A stretch of DNA of 64,000 nucleotides, taken from the NCBI GenBank assembly GCA_966211815.1, contig CBIHOD010000004.1, positions 1-64,000 of the forward strand. The letters run 5' to 3'. This stretch comes from JANPCX01 sp966211815. Its GTDB lineage: Bacteria; Pseudomonadota; Gammaproteobacteria; Burkholderiales; Burkholderiaceae_C. The number at the start of each line of letters is the position of its first letter. Positions within the stretch are counted from its first letter, which is position 1. Shown here piece by piece: positions 42,974 to 51,303 of the stretch. Made by a program: the position numbers and the translations under genes. The notes under the pieces were generated by a model that searched no databases, was not told where the DNA came from, and was given only the letters and a program-made list of their open reading frames with translations.

Positions 42974-44932
42974 CTATTGGTTCGCCACCACCCGTACCAG
43001 CGACGGCCGGGTGCCGAAACGCTTCACGATGGACTGCTCGATGCCGGCGGCGTCCAGGCCGCACAGCGAAAGCAGCTTGGCCGGGTCGCCGTGCTCGATG
43101 AATTCGTCGGGCAAGCCGAGGTTCAGCACCGGGATGTCCAGGCCCGCCGCCTGCAGCGCTTCCAGCACGGCGCCGCCCGCGCCGCCCATCACGCAGCCCT
43201 CTTCCACCGTGACCAGGGCGTCGTGGCCGCGCGCGAGTTCCAACAGCAGTTCGGTATCCAGCGGCTTGACGAAACGCATGTTGGCCACCGTCGCGTCCAG
43301 CCGCTCCGCGGCCTGGAGCGCGGGGTAGAGCAAGGTGCCGAAGGCCAGGATGGCGATGCGCGGGCGGCCGCCAGGCGAGGAAGCGGCCTTGCCGTCGGCG
43401 GCGCCGTCGCCGGCCTGGCCGGCGCGTCGGCGCACTTCGCCCTTGCCCCAGGGCAGCGCCGCGAGTTCTTTCTGGATGGCCGCGCCCACGCCGCTGCCGC
43501 GCGGGTAGCGCACGGCGGCCGGGCCGTCGTGCCGGAAGGCGGTGGTCAGCAGCGCGCGGCATTCGTTCTCGTCGGCCGGCGCGAGCACGGCCATCTTGGG
43601 GATGCAGCGCAGGAAGGCGATGTCGTAGGCGCCGGCGTGCGTGGCGCCGTCGGCGCCGACCAGGCCGGCGCGGTCCAGGGCGAAGACGACCGGCAAGTCC
43701 TGCAGGGCGACGTCGTGGACGAGCTGGTCGTAGCCGCGCTGCAGGAAGGTGGAATAGATCGCCACCACCGGCTTGAGCCCTTCGCAGGCCAGGCCGGCGG
43801 CGAAGGTCACCGCATGCTGCTCGGCGATGCCGACGTCGAAGTAGCGCTTGGGGAAGCGCTTCTCGAACTCGACCATGCCCGAGCCTTCGCGCATCGCCGG
43901 CGTGATGCCGACCAGGCGCTCGTCGGCGGCGGCCATGTCGCACAGCCACTGGCCGAAGACCTGCGTGAAACTGGTCTTGGGCGGCGTGCTCGGCTTGACG
44001 AAGCCCACCGCCGGGTCGAACTTGCCCGAGGCGGCGTGGTAGCCCACCGGGTCGGCCTCGGCCAGCTTGTAGCCGTAGCCCTTCTTGGTGACGACGTGCA
44101 GGAACTGCGGGCCCTTCAGGCTGCGCAGGTTCTCCAGCGTGGGGACGAGGCTGTCCAGGTCGTGGCCGTCGATCGGGCCGACGTAATTGAAGCCCAGCTC
44201 TTCGAAGATGGTGCCGCGCGGCACCACCATGCCCTTGGCGTGCTCTTCGAAGCGGCGCGCCAGCTCGAACAGCGGCGGCGCGTTGCGCAGCACGTTCTTG
44301 GCGGTGTCGCGCGCGGCGGCGTAGAACTTGCCGCTCATCAAACGCGCCAGGTAGCGGTTCAGCCCACCCACCGGCGGCGAGATGGACATGTCGTTGTCGT
44401 TGAGGATGACCAGCAGGTCGGCGTGGCCGCTGGCGTGCGGGATGCCGGCGTTGTTCATCGCCTCGAAGGCCATGCCGGCGGTCATGGCGCCGTCGCCGAT
44501 GACGGCCACGGCCTTGCGGTCCTCGCCGCGCAACTTGGAGGCCAGCGCCATGCCCAGTGCGGCCGAGATCGATGTGGACGAATGCGCGGTGCCGAAGGTG
44601 TCGTATTCGCTCTCGTCGCGCCGCGGGAAGCCGCTGATGCCGCCGAGCTGGCGCAGCGTGGCCATGCGGTCGCGGCGGCCGGTCAGGATCTTGTGGGGGT
44701 AGGTCTGGTGGCCCACGTCCCAGACGATCCGGTCGTTCGGCGTGTTGAAGACGTGGTGCAAGGCCACGGTGAGCTCCACCGTGCCGAGGTTGGAGGAAAG
44801 GTGCCCCCCCGTCTGCGACACGCTGTGCAGCACGAACTCGCGCAATTCCTTGGCCAGTTGGCCGAGTTCCGGCCGCGACAGGCGGCGCACGTCGGCCGGG
44901 CTGTTGATGGTGTTGAGCAAAGGGAAATTCAT
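42974..44932 (-). CDS. dxs: 1-deoxy-D-xylulose-5-phosphate synthase
   Basis: 652 residues. TPP-dependent condensation of pyruvate and glyceraldehyde 3-phosphate, first step of the MEP isoprenoid pathway. Seen: HLSSNLGTVELTVALHHVF (in part SSNLGTVELTVAL), the TPP/Mg motif GDGAMTAGMAFEAMNNAG, the transketolase-like DRAGLVGADGATHAG and C-terminal LPDEFIEHGDP. It has a low-complexity insertion GQAGDGAADGKAASSPGG between the second and third domains, making it slightly long. It follows ispA by 17 bases. Confidence 0.97.
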   Translation of the reverse strand: MNFPLLNTINSPADVRRLSRPELGQLAKELREFVLHSVSQTGGHLSSNLGTVELTVALHHVFNTPNDRIVWDVGHQTYPHKILTGRRDRMATLRQLGGISGFPRRDESEYDTFGTAHSSTSISAALGMALASKLRGEDRKAVAVIGDGAMTAGMAFEAMNNAGIPHASGHADLLVILNDNDMSISPPVGGLNRYLARLMSGKFYAAARDTAKNVLRNAPPLFELARRFEEHAKGMVVPRGTIFEELGFNYVGPIDGHDLDSLVPTLENLRSLKGPQFLHVVTKKGYGYKLAEADPVGYHAASGKFDPAVGFVKPSTPPKTSFTQVFGQWLCDMAAADERLVGITPAMREGSGMVEFEKRFPKRYFDVGIAEQHAVTFAAGLACEGLKPVVAIYSTFLQRGYDQLVHDVALQDLPVVFALDRAGLVGADGATHAGAYDIAFLRCIPKMAVLAPADENECRALLTTAFRHDGPAAVRYPRGSGVGAAIQKELAALPWGKGEVRRRAGQAGDGAADGKAASSPGGRPRIAILAFGTLLYPALQAAERLDATVANMRFVKPLDTELLLELARGHDALVTVEEGCVMGGAGGAVLEALQAAGLDIPVLNLGLPDEFIEHGDPAKLLSLCGLDAAGIEQSIVKRFGTRPSLVRVVANQ

Positions 44933-44949
44933 CGTCTTCCGTCCGGCGT

Positions 44950-45846
44950 TCAGCTGTCTCTGTCCACGACCTTGTGGGCCAGCTCGCGCAGGCGCTGGGC
45001 CCCGGCCAGGCCCCCGGCCTCCAGGGCGCGCAACGCCTGGTCGCGCAGCGAGTGCGCGAGCCGCATCGCGGCCTCCAGGCCGAGCACGGTCACATAGGTG
45101 GGCTTGTTGGCGTCCTGGTCCTTGCCCGCGGTCTTGCCGAGCACTTCGGACGCCTGGGTGACGTCCAGCACGTCGTCGACCACCTGGAAGGCCAGGCCGA
45201 TGGCGTCGCCGTAGTCCTTGAGCGCCTGCCACTGGCCGGGCGAAGCGTCGCCGCAGGCCGCGCCCATCAGCACGCTGGCCTGCAAGAGCGCGCCGGTCTT
45301 GCGGCGGTGCATGTCGCGCAGGGCCTGCTCGTCCATCGACTTGCCGGTGTGCGCCAGGTCGATCGCCTGGCCGCCGGCCATGCCCGCGTGGCCGGCGGAC
45401 TGCGCCAGCAGCCGGCACAGCCGGGCCTGCAGCGCGGGCGGCACGCGCTCGTCGGCGGTGAGCACGTCGAAGGCCAGGGCCTGCATCGCGTCGCCGGCCA
45501 GCATCGCCTGGGCCTCGCCGAACTGCACGTGGACCGTGGGCTTGCCGCGGCGCAGGACGTCGTTGTCCATGCAGGGCATGTCGTCGTGGACCAGCGAATA
45601 GGCGTGGATCAGCTCGACGGCGCAGGCCGCGCGCAGGCTCGTCTCGCGCATGGCTTCGGGGACGCCCGCCGCCTGGGCGGCCGCCAGCACCAGCAAGGGG
45701 CGAAGCCGCTTGCCGCCGTCCAGCACACCGTAGCGCATGGCCAGGCCCAGGCCCGCCGGCGCGTCGCCCGGGACCCAGGCGCACAGCGCGCCCTCCACCG
45801 CCTGCAATTCATGCGCGGCCCATTGGTCGAACGACGGCACGCTCAT
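44950..45846 (-). CDS. ispA: Polyprenyl synthase (farnesyl diphosphate synthase)
   Basis: 298 residues. First Asp-rich motif SLVHDDMPCMDND, second FQVVDDVLD, plus GGKRLRP near the N-terminus; the short FARM spacing matches bacterial FPP synthases. It condenses IPP with DMAPP/GPP. Position between xseB and dxs is the classical proteobacterial operon. Start overlaps xseB stop (ATGA). Confidence 0.96.
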   Translation of the reverse strand: MSVPSFDQWAAHELQAVEGALCAWVPGDAPAGLGLAMRYGVLDGGKRLRPLLVLAAAQAAGVPEAMRETSLRAACAVELIHAYSLVHDDMPCMDNDVLRRGKPTVHVQFGEAQAMLAGDAMQALAFDVLTADERVPPALQARLCRLLAQSAGHAGMAGGQAIDLAHTGKSMDEQALRDMHRRKTGALLQASVLMGAACGDASPGQWQALKDYGDAIGLAFQVVDDVLDVTQASEVLGKTAGKDQDANKPTYVTVLGLEAAMRLAHSLRDQALRALEAGGLAGAQRLRELAHKVVDRDS

Positions 45847-46082
45847 GCCAGCCAGGGCTTGAGTTGCCCGTCTTCAAGCACTTTGACCTGCTGCTCGACC
45901 GACTCCAGGCGCGAGCGGCACAGCGACAAAAGCTCGGCGCCGCGCCGGTAGCTTTCGAGGAGTTGGTCCAGCGGCAGTTGGCCGCCTTCCATCGCGGCCA
46001 CGAGCCGCTCAAGTTCGGCGAGCGCTTCTTCGTAGCGGGGCTCAGCCGGGGCGGCTGCGGCGGCGGTGGTCTGTTTGGCCAT
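45843..46082 (-). CDS. xseB: Exodeoxyribonuclease VII small subunit
   Basis: 79 residues, the family's usual length. Core YEEALAELERLVAAMEGGQL, then PLDQLLESYRRGAELL is the XseB signature of two antiparallel helices that bind XseA. Start at 46082 (MAKQTTAAAAAPAEP). First gene of the xseB-ispA-dxs operon. Confidence 0.95.
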   Translation of the reverse strand: MAKQTTAAAAAPAEPRYEEALAELERLVAAMEGGQLPLDQLLESYRRGAELLSLCRSRLESVEQQVKVLEDGQLKPWLA

Positions 46083-46195
46083 GGGGCGGAGGAGCAAAAA
46101 GACGATTGTAGAGTGGCCCCACTGCGAGCAAGGCTTGACAAGCCGCGGCCGCGGCCGCATGAGAACGCCCCCGGGTACAATCCTCAGCCCGCTGG

Positions 46196-46231
46196 GCCTG
46201 GGGCCATCCCCAGGCATGGAGGCCACCCGGC
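46196..46231 (+). other. Hairpins in the leader before the Rieske oxygenase gene
   Basis: A perfect 8-bp stem GCCTGGGG-CCAT-CCCCAGGC (46196-46215) is followed downstream by a smaller CCCC-AGC-GGGG hairpin near 46243-46253. They lie in the 202-base gap between xseB and the oxygenase. Could be leader structure; no promoter with a proper spacer is evident. Confidence 0.35.
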
Positions 46232-46284
46232 CGCGACACGACCCCAGCGGGGTAGGCACTGGTTTTTGGAGACTCCTGGGGATC

Positions 46285-47409
46285 ATGTCCGACCTGAGCA
46301 TCACGCTTGAAGCTCTGGAGCGCAGCCGCTCGCAACTCTCAGTTTCAACCTATTTCGACGCCGGCCTGTTCGAGCGCGAGATGTCCCGCATCTTCCAGTC
46401 CCGGCCCCGCTACGCGGGGCACGAATTGGCCGTCCCCGAGGTTGGGGATTTCTACGCCCTGCCCCAGGAGGGCGAGGGCCGCGCCCTCGTGCGCTCGGCC
46501 GCCGGTGTCGAGCTGATCTCCAACGTCTGCCGCCACCGCCAGGCCGTGATGATGCGCGGCCGCGGCCGCTCCCAGGGGAACATCGTGTGCCCCCTGCACC
46601 GCTGGACCTACGACCTCAAGGGCCAGCTGATCGGCGCCCCGCACTTCGACGAAGACCCCTGCCTGAACCTCAAGAACTACGCCACCCAGGCCTGGAACGG
46701 CCTGGTGTTCGAAGCCCCCCGGCTCGGCGGGGCCAACGCCGCGGCCGAACTTGGGCGCATCGGACCGCGGGCGGACCTCGACTTCACCGGTTACGTGCTG
46801 GACAGCGCCAAGGTGCACGAGTGCGACTACAACTGGAAGACCTTCATCGAGGTCTACCTGGAGGACTACCACGTCGGCCCCTTCCATCCCGGCCTCGGCA
46901 AATTCGTCGACTGCGGCGACCTGCGCTGGGAGTTCGGCGCGCACCATTCGGTGCAGACGGTCGGCCCCCAGAACGGCCTGGCGCAGGCGGGCTCGCCCGC
47001 CTACCGCCGCTGGCAGGAGGCCGTGCTGAACTACGGCAGCGGCCGGCCGCCCGAGCACGGCGCCATCTGGCTGACCTACTACCCGACGGTGATGGTCGAG
47101 CGCTACCCGCACACGCTGGTGGTCTCCACGCTGTACCCCAAGGGCCCGCAGAAGACGCTGAACCTGGTCGAGTTCTACTACCCCGAGGAAATCTGCGCCT
47201 TCGAACGCGAATTCGTCGAGGCCCAGCAGGCCGCCTACTGGGAGACCTGCGTCGAGGACGACGAGATCGCGTTGCGCATGGACGCCGGCCGACGCGCGCT
47301 GATGGAGCGCGGCGACGATGAGGCAGGCCCCTACCAGAGCCCGATGGAAGACGGCATGCAGCACTTCCACGAGTGGTACCGCAAGGCGATGGCGGGCGAG
47401 CCGCTCTGA
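46285..47409 (+). CDS. Rieske-type ring-hydroxylating oxygenase, alpha subunit family
   Basis: 374 residues. The Rieske [2Fe-2S] ligands are Cys82, His84, Cys102 and His105 (VCRHRQ and CPLHRW). The catalytic mononuclear iron motif is in NWKTFIEVYLEDYHVGPFHP (two His separated by four residues). Such enzymes hydroxylate or demethylate aromatic or quaternary amine substrates using a reductase partner; none is encoded next to it, and substrate is unknown. Start at 46285 (MSDLSITLEAL). Confidence 0.92.
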   Translation: MSDLSITLEALERSRSQLSVSTYFDAGLFEREMSRIFQSRPRYAGHELAVPEVGDFYALPQEGEGRALVRSAAGVELISNVCRHRQAVMMRGRGRSQGNIVCPLHRWTYDLKGQLIGAPHFDEDPCLNLKNYATQAWNGLVFEAPRLGGANAAAELGRIGPRADLDFTGYVLDSAKVHECDYNWKTFIEVYLEDYHVGPFHPGLGKFVDCGDLRWEFGAHHSVQTVGPQNGLAQAGSPAYRRWQEAVLNYGSGRPPEHGAIWLTYYPTVMVERYPHTLVVSTLYPKGPQKTLNLVEFYYPEEICAFEREFVEAQQAAYWETCVEDDEIALRMDAGRRALMERGDDEAGPYQSPMEDGMQHFHEWYRKAMAGEPL

Positions 47410-47518
47410 CCGCGGCGGCGCCGCGGCCCACATGGACCTGCCGGACCTTCCTGTCCGGCTCGAACGAAAAAGGCGGACCGGGCCCCGCCGAAGAACTTCC
47501 GGCCCACCCACGCAAACG

Positions 47519-48424
47519 ATGCGCACCGCGATCACACGACTGTCGCCCGCCTGGCTGATGGTCCTGGCCACTTTCCTTTTCGCCACCATGGGCGTCTGCG
47601 TCAAGGCGGCCTCGGCCACTTATTCGGCCGGCGAGATCGTCTTCTACCGCGGCCTCGTGGGCATGGCGGTGATGGGGCTGATGGCCCGGTCCACGGGCAC
47701 CGGCCTGGGCACCCGGCACCCGGTCGCGCACCTTTGGCGCAGCCTCAGCGGCGCGACCTCGCTGTGCCTGTGGTTCTACGCCATCGGCCAATTGCCACTG
47801 GCCACCGCGGTGACGCTGAACTACACCGCGTCGGTCTGGATGGCCCTGTTCCTCGTGGGCGGCGCGGCCTGGCTGGGCAAAGCCAGAGTGGACGCACGGC
47901 TGGTGGCCACCGTCGCCATGGGTTTCGGCGGCGTGGGCCTGGTGCTGCAGCCATCGCTGAACCAGGACCAGCTCTGGGCGGGCCTGGTGGGCCTCCTGTC
48001 GGGCATGCTGTCGGCGGTCGCCTACCTGCAAGTGGCATCGCTCGGGCGCCTGGGCGAGCCGGAGGCGCGGGTGGTCTTTTATTTCTCCATCGGGAGCCTG
48101 CTGGCCGGCGCGATGGGCGCCGCGTTCACGGGCTGGAGCCGCCACACCTGGACCGGCGCGGCCAGCCTGCTCGGCGTGGGGGTGCTGGCGACCCTGGCGC
48201 AATGGGCGCTGACGCGCGCCTACGCGCAAGGACGCAGCCTGGTGAACGCCAGCCTGCAATACCTGGGCATCGTTTTCTCGTTCGCCTACGGCGTGCTCGT
48301 TTTCCAGGACCCGGTCACACCGCTGGCCTTGCTGGGTATGCTGCTGGTGGTGGGCGCCGGCCTGCTGGCGGTGCGCATGCGGCCGGGCGCGCCGGTTGCC
48401 CCAGGAGGCTGTCGGGCTTTGTGA
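47519..48424 (+). CDS. EamA/DMT family transporter with repeat-derived C-terminus
   Basis: 301 residues, ten predicted membrane helices in two EamA repeats (about 10-140 and 155-290), as in RhaT/YdcZ-like drug/metabolite transporters. Substrate unknown. The last six codons (GGCRAL) and the stop come from the left end of the palindromic element at 48403-48672, so the native C-terminus has been replaced or extended. It lies 109 bases after the oxygenase gene. Confidence 0.9.
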   Translation: MRTAITRLSPAWLMVLATFLFATMGVCVKAASATYSAGEIVFYRGLVGMAVMGLMARSTGTGLGTRHPVAHLWRSLSGATSLCLWFYAIGQLPLATAVTLNYTASVWMALFLVGGAAWLGKARVDARLVATVAMGFGGVGLVLQPSLNQDQLWAGLVGLLSGMLSAVAYLQVASLGRLGEPEARVVFYFSIGSLLAGAMGAAFTGWSRHTWTGAASLLGVGVLATLAQWALTRAYAQGRSLVNASLQYLGIVFSFAYGVLVFQDPVTPLALLGMLLVVGAGLLAVRMRPGAPVAPGGCRAL

Positions 48425-48672
48425 CGTGCCCACGCCGGGGAGGTATCAGGGGCCAGGATAGGCGCCGGCGAGGCGTGGGGCGAGTCCCCACAACGAGCCG
48501 GCAACGACGCCTGGCCCCTGATATCTCCCCGGCCCTTCGGGTTGAAGCCGAAAAAGGGCTGATCCGTCGTTGCGAATGCTCGCCATGCCGCAGGGCATGG
48601 CTGTGCTTCGCGCCTCGGCTGAGCCCTTTTTCGGCTTCAACGTGGGCCCGTCACAAAGCCCGACAGCCTCCT
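48403..48672. mobile_element. 270-bp nested-palindrome element (MITE-like, no ORF)
   Basis: Outer inverted repeats of 32 bp with one mismatch: 48403-48434 and 48641-48672 (tip AGGAGGCTGTCGGGCTTTGT). Inside, two further long palindromes: 48435-48457 with 48510-48532 (23 bp, one mismatch), and 48541-48560 with 48622-48641 (20 bp, perfect). The right arm carries an inner GCCATGCC-GCAG-GGCATGGC hairpin, the left one GTGGGG/CCCCAC. The strand can thus fold into a three-way junction. No transposase and no clear target duplication. It contributes the stop codon of the upstream transporter gene. Confidence 0.75.
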
Positions 48673-48700
48673 AGAACCCTCCCCATCGAAAGACTGAGCG

Positions 48701-49561
48701 ATGACACCCCAGACCCTGATCCAGGCAAAAGAACTGCAAGACCTGCTGTCCGGCCCGACGCCCGTGGCCGTGGTCGACACCCGCTTCGACTTGGCGGACA
48801 CCGACGCCGGCGAGCGCAGCTTTCTCAAGGAGCACGTGCCCGGCGCCCGCTATGCCCACCTCGACCGCGACCTGGCCGGCCCCAAGAAGGACGGAAACGG
48901 CCGCTTCCTCGGCCGCCATCCCCTGCCCCCACGCCAGGCCTTCGCCGCCACCGTGGCCGGATGGGGGGTCACGCCCGCCCACCGGGTGGTGGTGATGGAC
49001 GACCAGGGCGGAATGTTCGCCGCCCGCGCCTGGTGGCTGCTGCGCTGGCTCGGCCACGGGGACGTGGCGGTGCTCGACGGCGGCCTGGCTGCCTGGCGCG
49101 AAGCCGGTTTGCCGCTGGTCGGCGGCGAGTCACCCGCCCCCGTCGCGGGGGCGCCCTACCCCGAGCGCGCCCCGCTCGTGGGTCAGGTCGACGCCGACGA
49201 GGTCTTGAAGCGCTTGGGCAAGGCGCGCATCGTCGACGCGCGCGCGGGCGAGCGTTTCCGCGGCGAGGTCGAACCGCTGGACGCGGCGGCCGGCCACATC
49301 CCCGGCGCCAGCAACCGCTTCTTCAAGGACAACCTCGACGCGAGCGGGCGCTTCAAGCCCGCCGGCCAGTTGCGCGCCGAATTCGAAGAGCTGCTCGGTG
49401 CGGACCGGGCGGACGCCGTCGTGCACCAGTGCGGCTCGGGTGTCACGGCCTGCCACAACCTGCTGGCGATGGAAGTCGCGGGCCTGGGCGGCGGCTTGCT
49501 CTACCCGGGTTCATGGAGCGAGTGGTCGTCCGACCCGGGCCGTCCGGTGGCCCGGGGTTGA
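48701..49561 (+). CDS. sseA: Sulfurtransferase (3-mercaptopyruvate sulfurtransferase type)
   Basis: 286 residues, tandem rhodanese domains. The N-terminal one is inactive (Asp in VVVMDDQGGMFAARAWW in place of the catalytic Cys); the C-terminal one has the active loop HQCGSGVTAC, the CG[S/A]G[V]T type found in mercaptopyruvate sulfurtransferases. It moves sulfane sulfur from mercaptopyruvate or thiosulfate to thiols or cyanide. Start at 48701, just downstream of the palindromic element. Confidence 0.93.
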   Translation: MTPQTLIQAKELQDLLSGPTPVAVVDTRFDLADTDAGERSFLKEHVPGARYAHLDRDLAGPKKDGNGRFLGRHPLPPRQAFAATVAGWGVTPAHRVVVMDDQGGMFAARAWWLLRWLGHGDVAVLDGGLAAWREAGLPLVGGESPAPVAGAPYPERAPLVGQVDADEVLKRLGKARIVDARAGERFRGEVEPLDAAAGHIPGASNRFFKDNLDASGRFKPAGQLRAEFEELLGADRADAVVHQCGSGVTACHNLLAMEVAGLGGGLLYPGSWSEWSSDPGRPVARG

Positions 49562-49732
49562 AAAGCTGGACGCCGGGCAGCGAACGGATCGGACAAAGGC
49601 GAGGTGGCGAACGGAGGATGGTTCGGCAGCAAAACAGACCGGCTTGACTTCGGTCAATGCGGGGGAGAGCATGGGGCGGGACACTGGCCCCGCGACGTGT
49701 CCCAGTGTCGTCAACTTCAGGAGGTCATCACC

Positions 49733-50167
49733 ATGTACAAACACATCCTCGTCCCGACTGATGGTTCCGAACTCACCAAGACGGCGGTCGAAACCGCGAC
49801 CGGGCTGGCCCGCGCGTTGAACGCCAAGATCAGCATCCTCAGCGTCAAGGAACCCTTCCCCTACAGCGCGATCACGGAGATGCAGCCGGTGCCGCCGCAG
49901 GAGTTCTTCGACACCCAGGAGCGCCTGGCCCAGCAGCGCGTCGCCCTGGCCTCGAAAGCCTGCGAAGGCGCGGGCGTGGCCTGCCAGGGCTACACCGTGG
50001 AAGCCGAGCACCCCTGGGAGGCGATCATCGACACCGCCAAGATGCACGACTGCGACCTGATCGTCATGGCCTCGCACGGCCGGCGCGGCGTCTCGGCCCT
50101 GCTGCTGGGCAGCGAGACGCAGAAGGTGCTGACCCACTCCAAGGTGCCCGTGCTCGTCGTTCGCTGA
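49733..50167 (+). CDS. Universal stress protein (UspA family)
   Basis: 144 residues, one Usp domain: MYKHILVPTDGSELTKTAVE at the start and the ATP-binding GxxGxxG-like MASHGRRGVSALLLGSETQ, with SKVPVLVVR at the end. Strong AGGAGG site. The 171-base leader has two hairpins, TTGAC-TTCG-GTCAA (49644-49657) and GACACTGG/CCAGTGTC (49680-49709), that may be regulatory. A terminator follows. Confidence 0.95.
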   Translation: MYKHILVPTDGSELTKTAVETATGLARALNAKISILSVKEPFPYSAITEMQPVPPQEFFDTQERLAQQRVALASKACEGAGVACQGYTVEAEHPWEAIIDTAKMHDCDLIVMASHGRRGVSALLLGSETQKVLTHSKVPVLVVR

Positions 50168-50190
50168 AACGAACGCCGCCCTTTCGATGG

Positions 50191-50224
50191 AAAAGGCCCA
50201 CTGTCGCCAGTGAGCCTTTGCCTT
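50191..50224 (+). terminator. Terminator after the universal stress gene
   Basis: AAAGGCCCACTG (50192-50203) pairs with CAGTGAGCCTTT (50208-50219), loop TCGC, one mismatch, then GCCTTTG. It lies between the convergent UspA and dienelactone hydrolase genes. Confidence 0.7.
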
Positions 50225-50252
50225 TGCGGGGCATGGAAAGGCTTCAGGCCCC

Positions 50253-51131
50253 TCAGGCCACGCCGTGCGACTTGAACCACTCGACGCAACGCTTCCAGCC
50301 GTCTTGCGCGGCCGGTTTGCGGTAGGTGGGCCGGTAGTCGGCGTGGAAGGCGTGAGGCGTGTCCGGGTAGACGACGAACTCCGAAGCCTTGCCCGCCTTG
50401 CTGCCGCCTTCGGCCAGCGCGTTCTGCATCTGCGCCACGGTGGCCACCGGGATGCCGGCGTCGGCACCGCCGTAAAGGCCCAGCACCGGCGCCTTCAGCT
50501 TGCCCACCAGGTCGACCGGATGGGCGGGCTGCAAGGCGGAGCTGTTTCCGACCAGCCGGCCATACCAGGCCACCGCCGCCTTGACCGCCGGGTTGTGGGC
50601 GGCGTACAGCCAGGTGACGCGCCCGCCCCAGCAGAAGCCGGTGATCCCGAGGCGGCGGGTGTCGCCGCCGTTGGCCTTGGCCCAGGCGGCGCAGGCGTCC
50701 AGGTCGCCCATCACCTGGGCGTCGGGCACTTTGTTCACCACCTCGGCCATGAGGCGCGGTATCTCGGGGATGGCCTTGGCGTCGCCCTGGCGCACGAACA
50801 GCTCGGGCGCGATCGCGAGGTAGCCGAGCCTGGCGAAGCGGCGGGCCACGTCGGCGATGTGCTCGTGCACGCCGAAGATCTCCGACACGACGAGGACGAC
50901 GGGCAGGCCGCTTTTCTTGCCGGCCGGCGCCGCGCGGTAGGCCGGCATCTTGAAGTCGCCGACCGGGATGGACACTTCGCCGGCCAACAGGCCGTCGGAC
51001 GGCGTATTGATGGCCTGCGCCGACACCGGCAGCACGGCGGCGGCGAAACCGCTGCCCACCGCGGTCTGAACGAAACCGCGGCGGCTGAAGGACTGGGCGG
51101 GGACGAGGCTGTCGAGGTCTTGCTCAAGCAT
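50253..51131 (-). CDS. Dienelactone hydrolase family protein, Tat-exported
   Basis: 292 residues. The N-terminus has a twin-arginine signal (SRRGFVQTAVGSGFAAAV). The alpha/beta-hydrolase domain has the Cys nucleophile in TGFCWGG, Asp in YGGADAG and His in DTPHAFH, the dienelactone hydrolase triad. Carboxymethylenebutenolidase activity is possible but most exported members are uncharacterised. Start at 51131 (MLEQDLDSL). Confidence 0.92.
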   Translation of the reverse strand: MLEQDLDSLVPAQSFSRRGFVQTAVGSGFAAAVLPVSAQAINTPSDGLLAGEVSIPVGDFKMPAYRAAPAGKKSGLPVVLVVSEIFGVHEHIADVARRFARLGYLAIAPELFVRQGDAKAIPEIPRLMAEVVNKVPDAQVMGDLDACAAWAKANGGDTRRLGITGFCWGGRVTWLYAAHNPAVKAAVAWYGRLVGNSSALQPAHPVDLVGKLKAPVLGLYGGADAGIPVATVAQMQNALAEGGSKAGKASEFVVYPDTPHAFHADYRPTYRKPAAQDGWKRCVEWFKSHGVA

Positions 51132-51303
51132 GGGAAAACTCCTTGGGTGGATGTCTCTCTCTTCTCGAACGGCCGGCCGCGGCGGTGTCGGCGGGCCGAC
51201 TGCAGCGGCGCATGATAGCGACCGGCCCCCACCCTGGCCGGCGCCGGGTCTTCGCCGCCGGCTTGTCACCTGCATGGCGCGGGTTTGCATCGACAATCCG
51301 GCC

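Noticed and set aside
46135..46181. TTGACA and TACAAT as a promoter of the Rieske gene
   Set aside because: The spacer is 35 bases, about twice that of a functional sigma70 promoter.
48701..49561. Pseudogene status for the sulfurtransferase because its N-terminal domain lacks the catalytic Cys
   Set aside because: An inactive first rhodanese domain is normal in this family; the C-terminal CGSGVT loop is intact.
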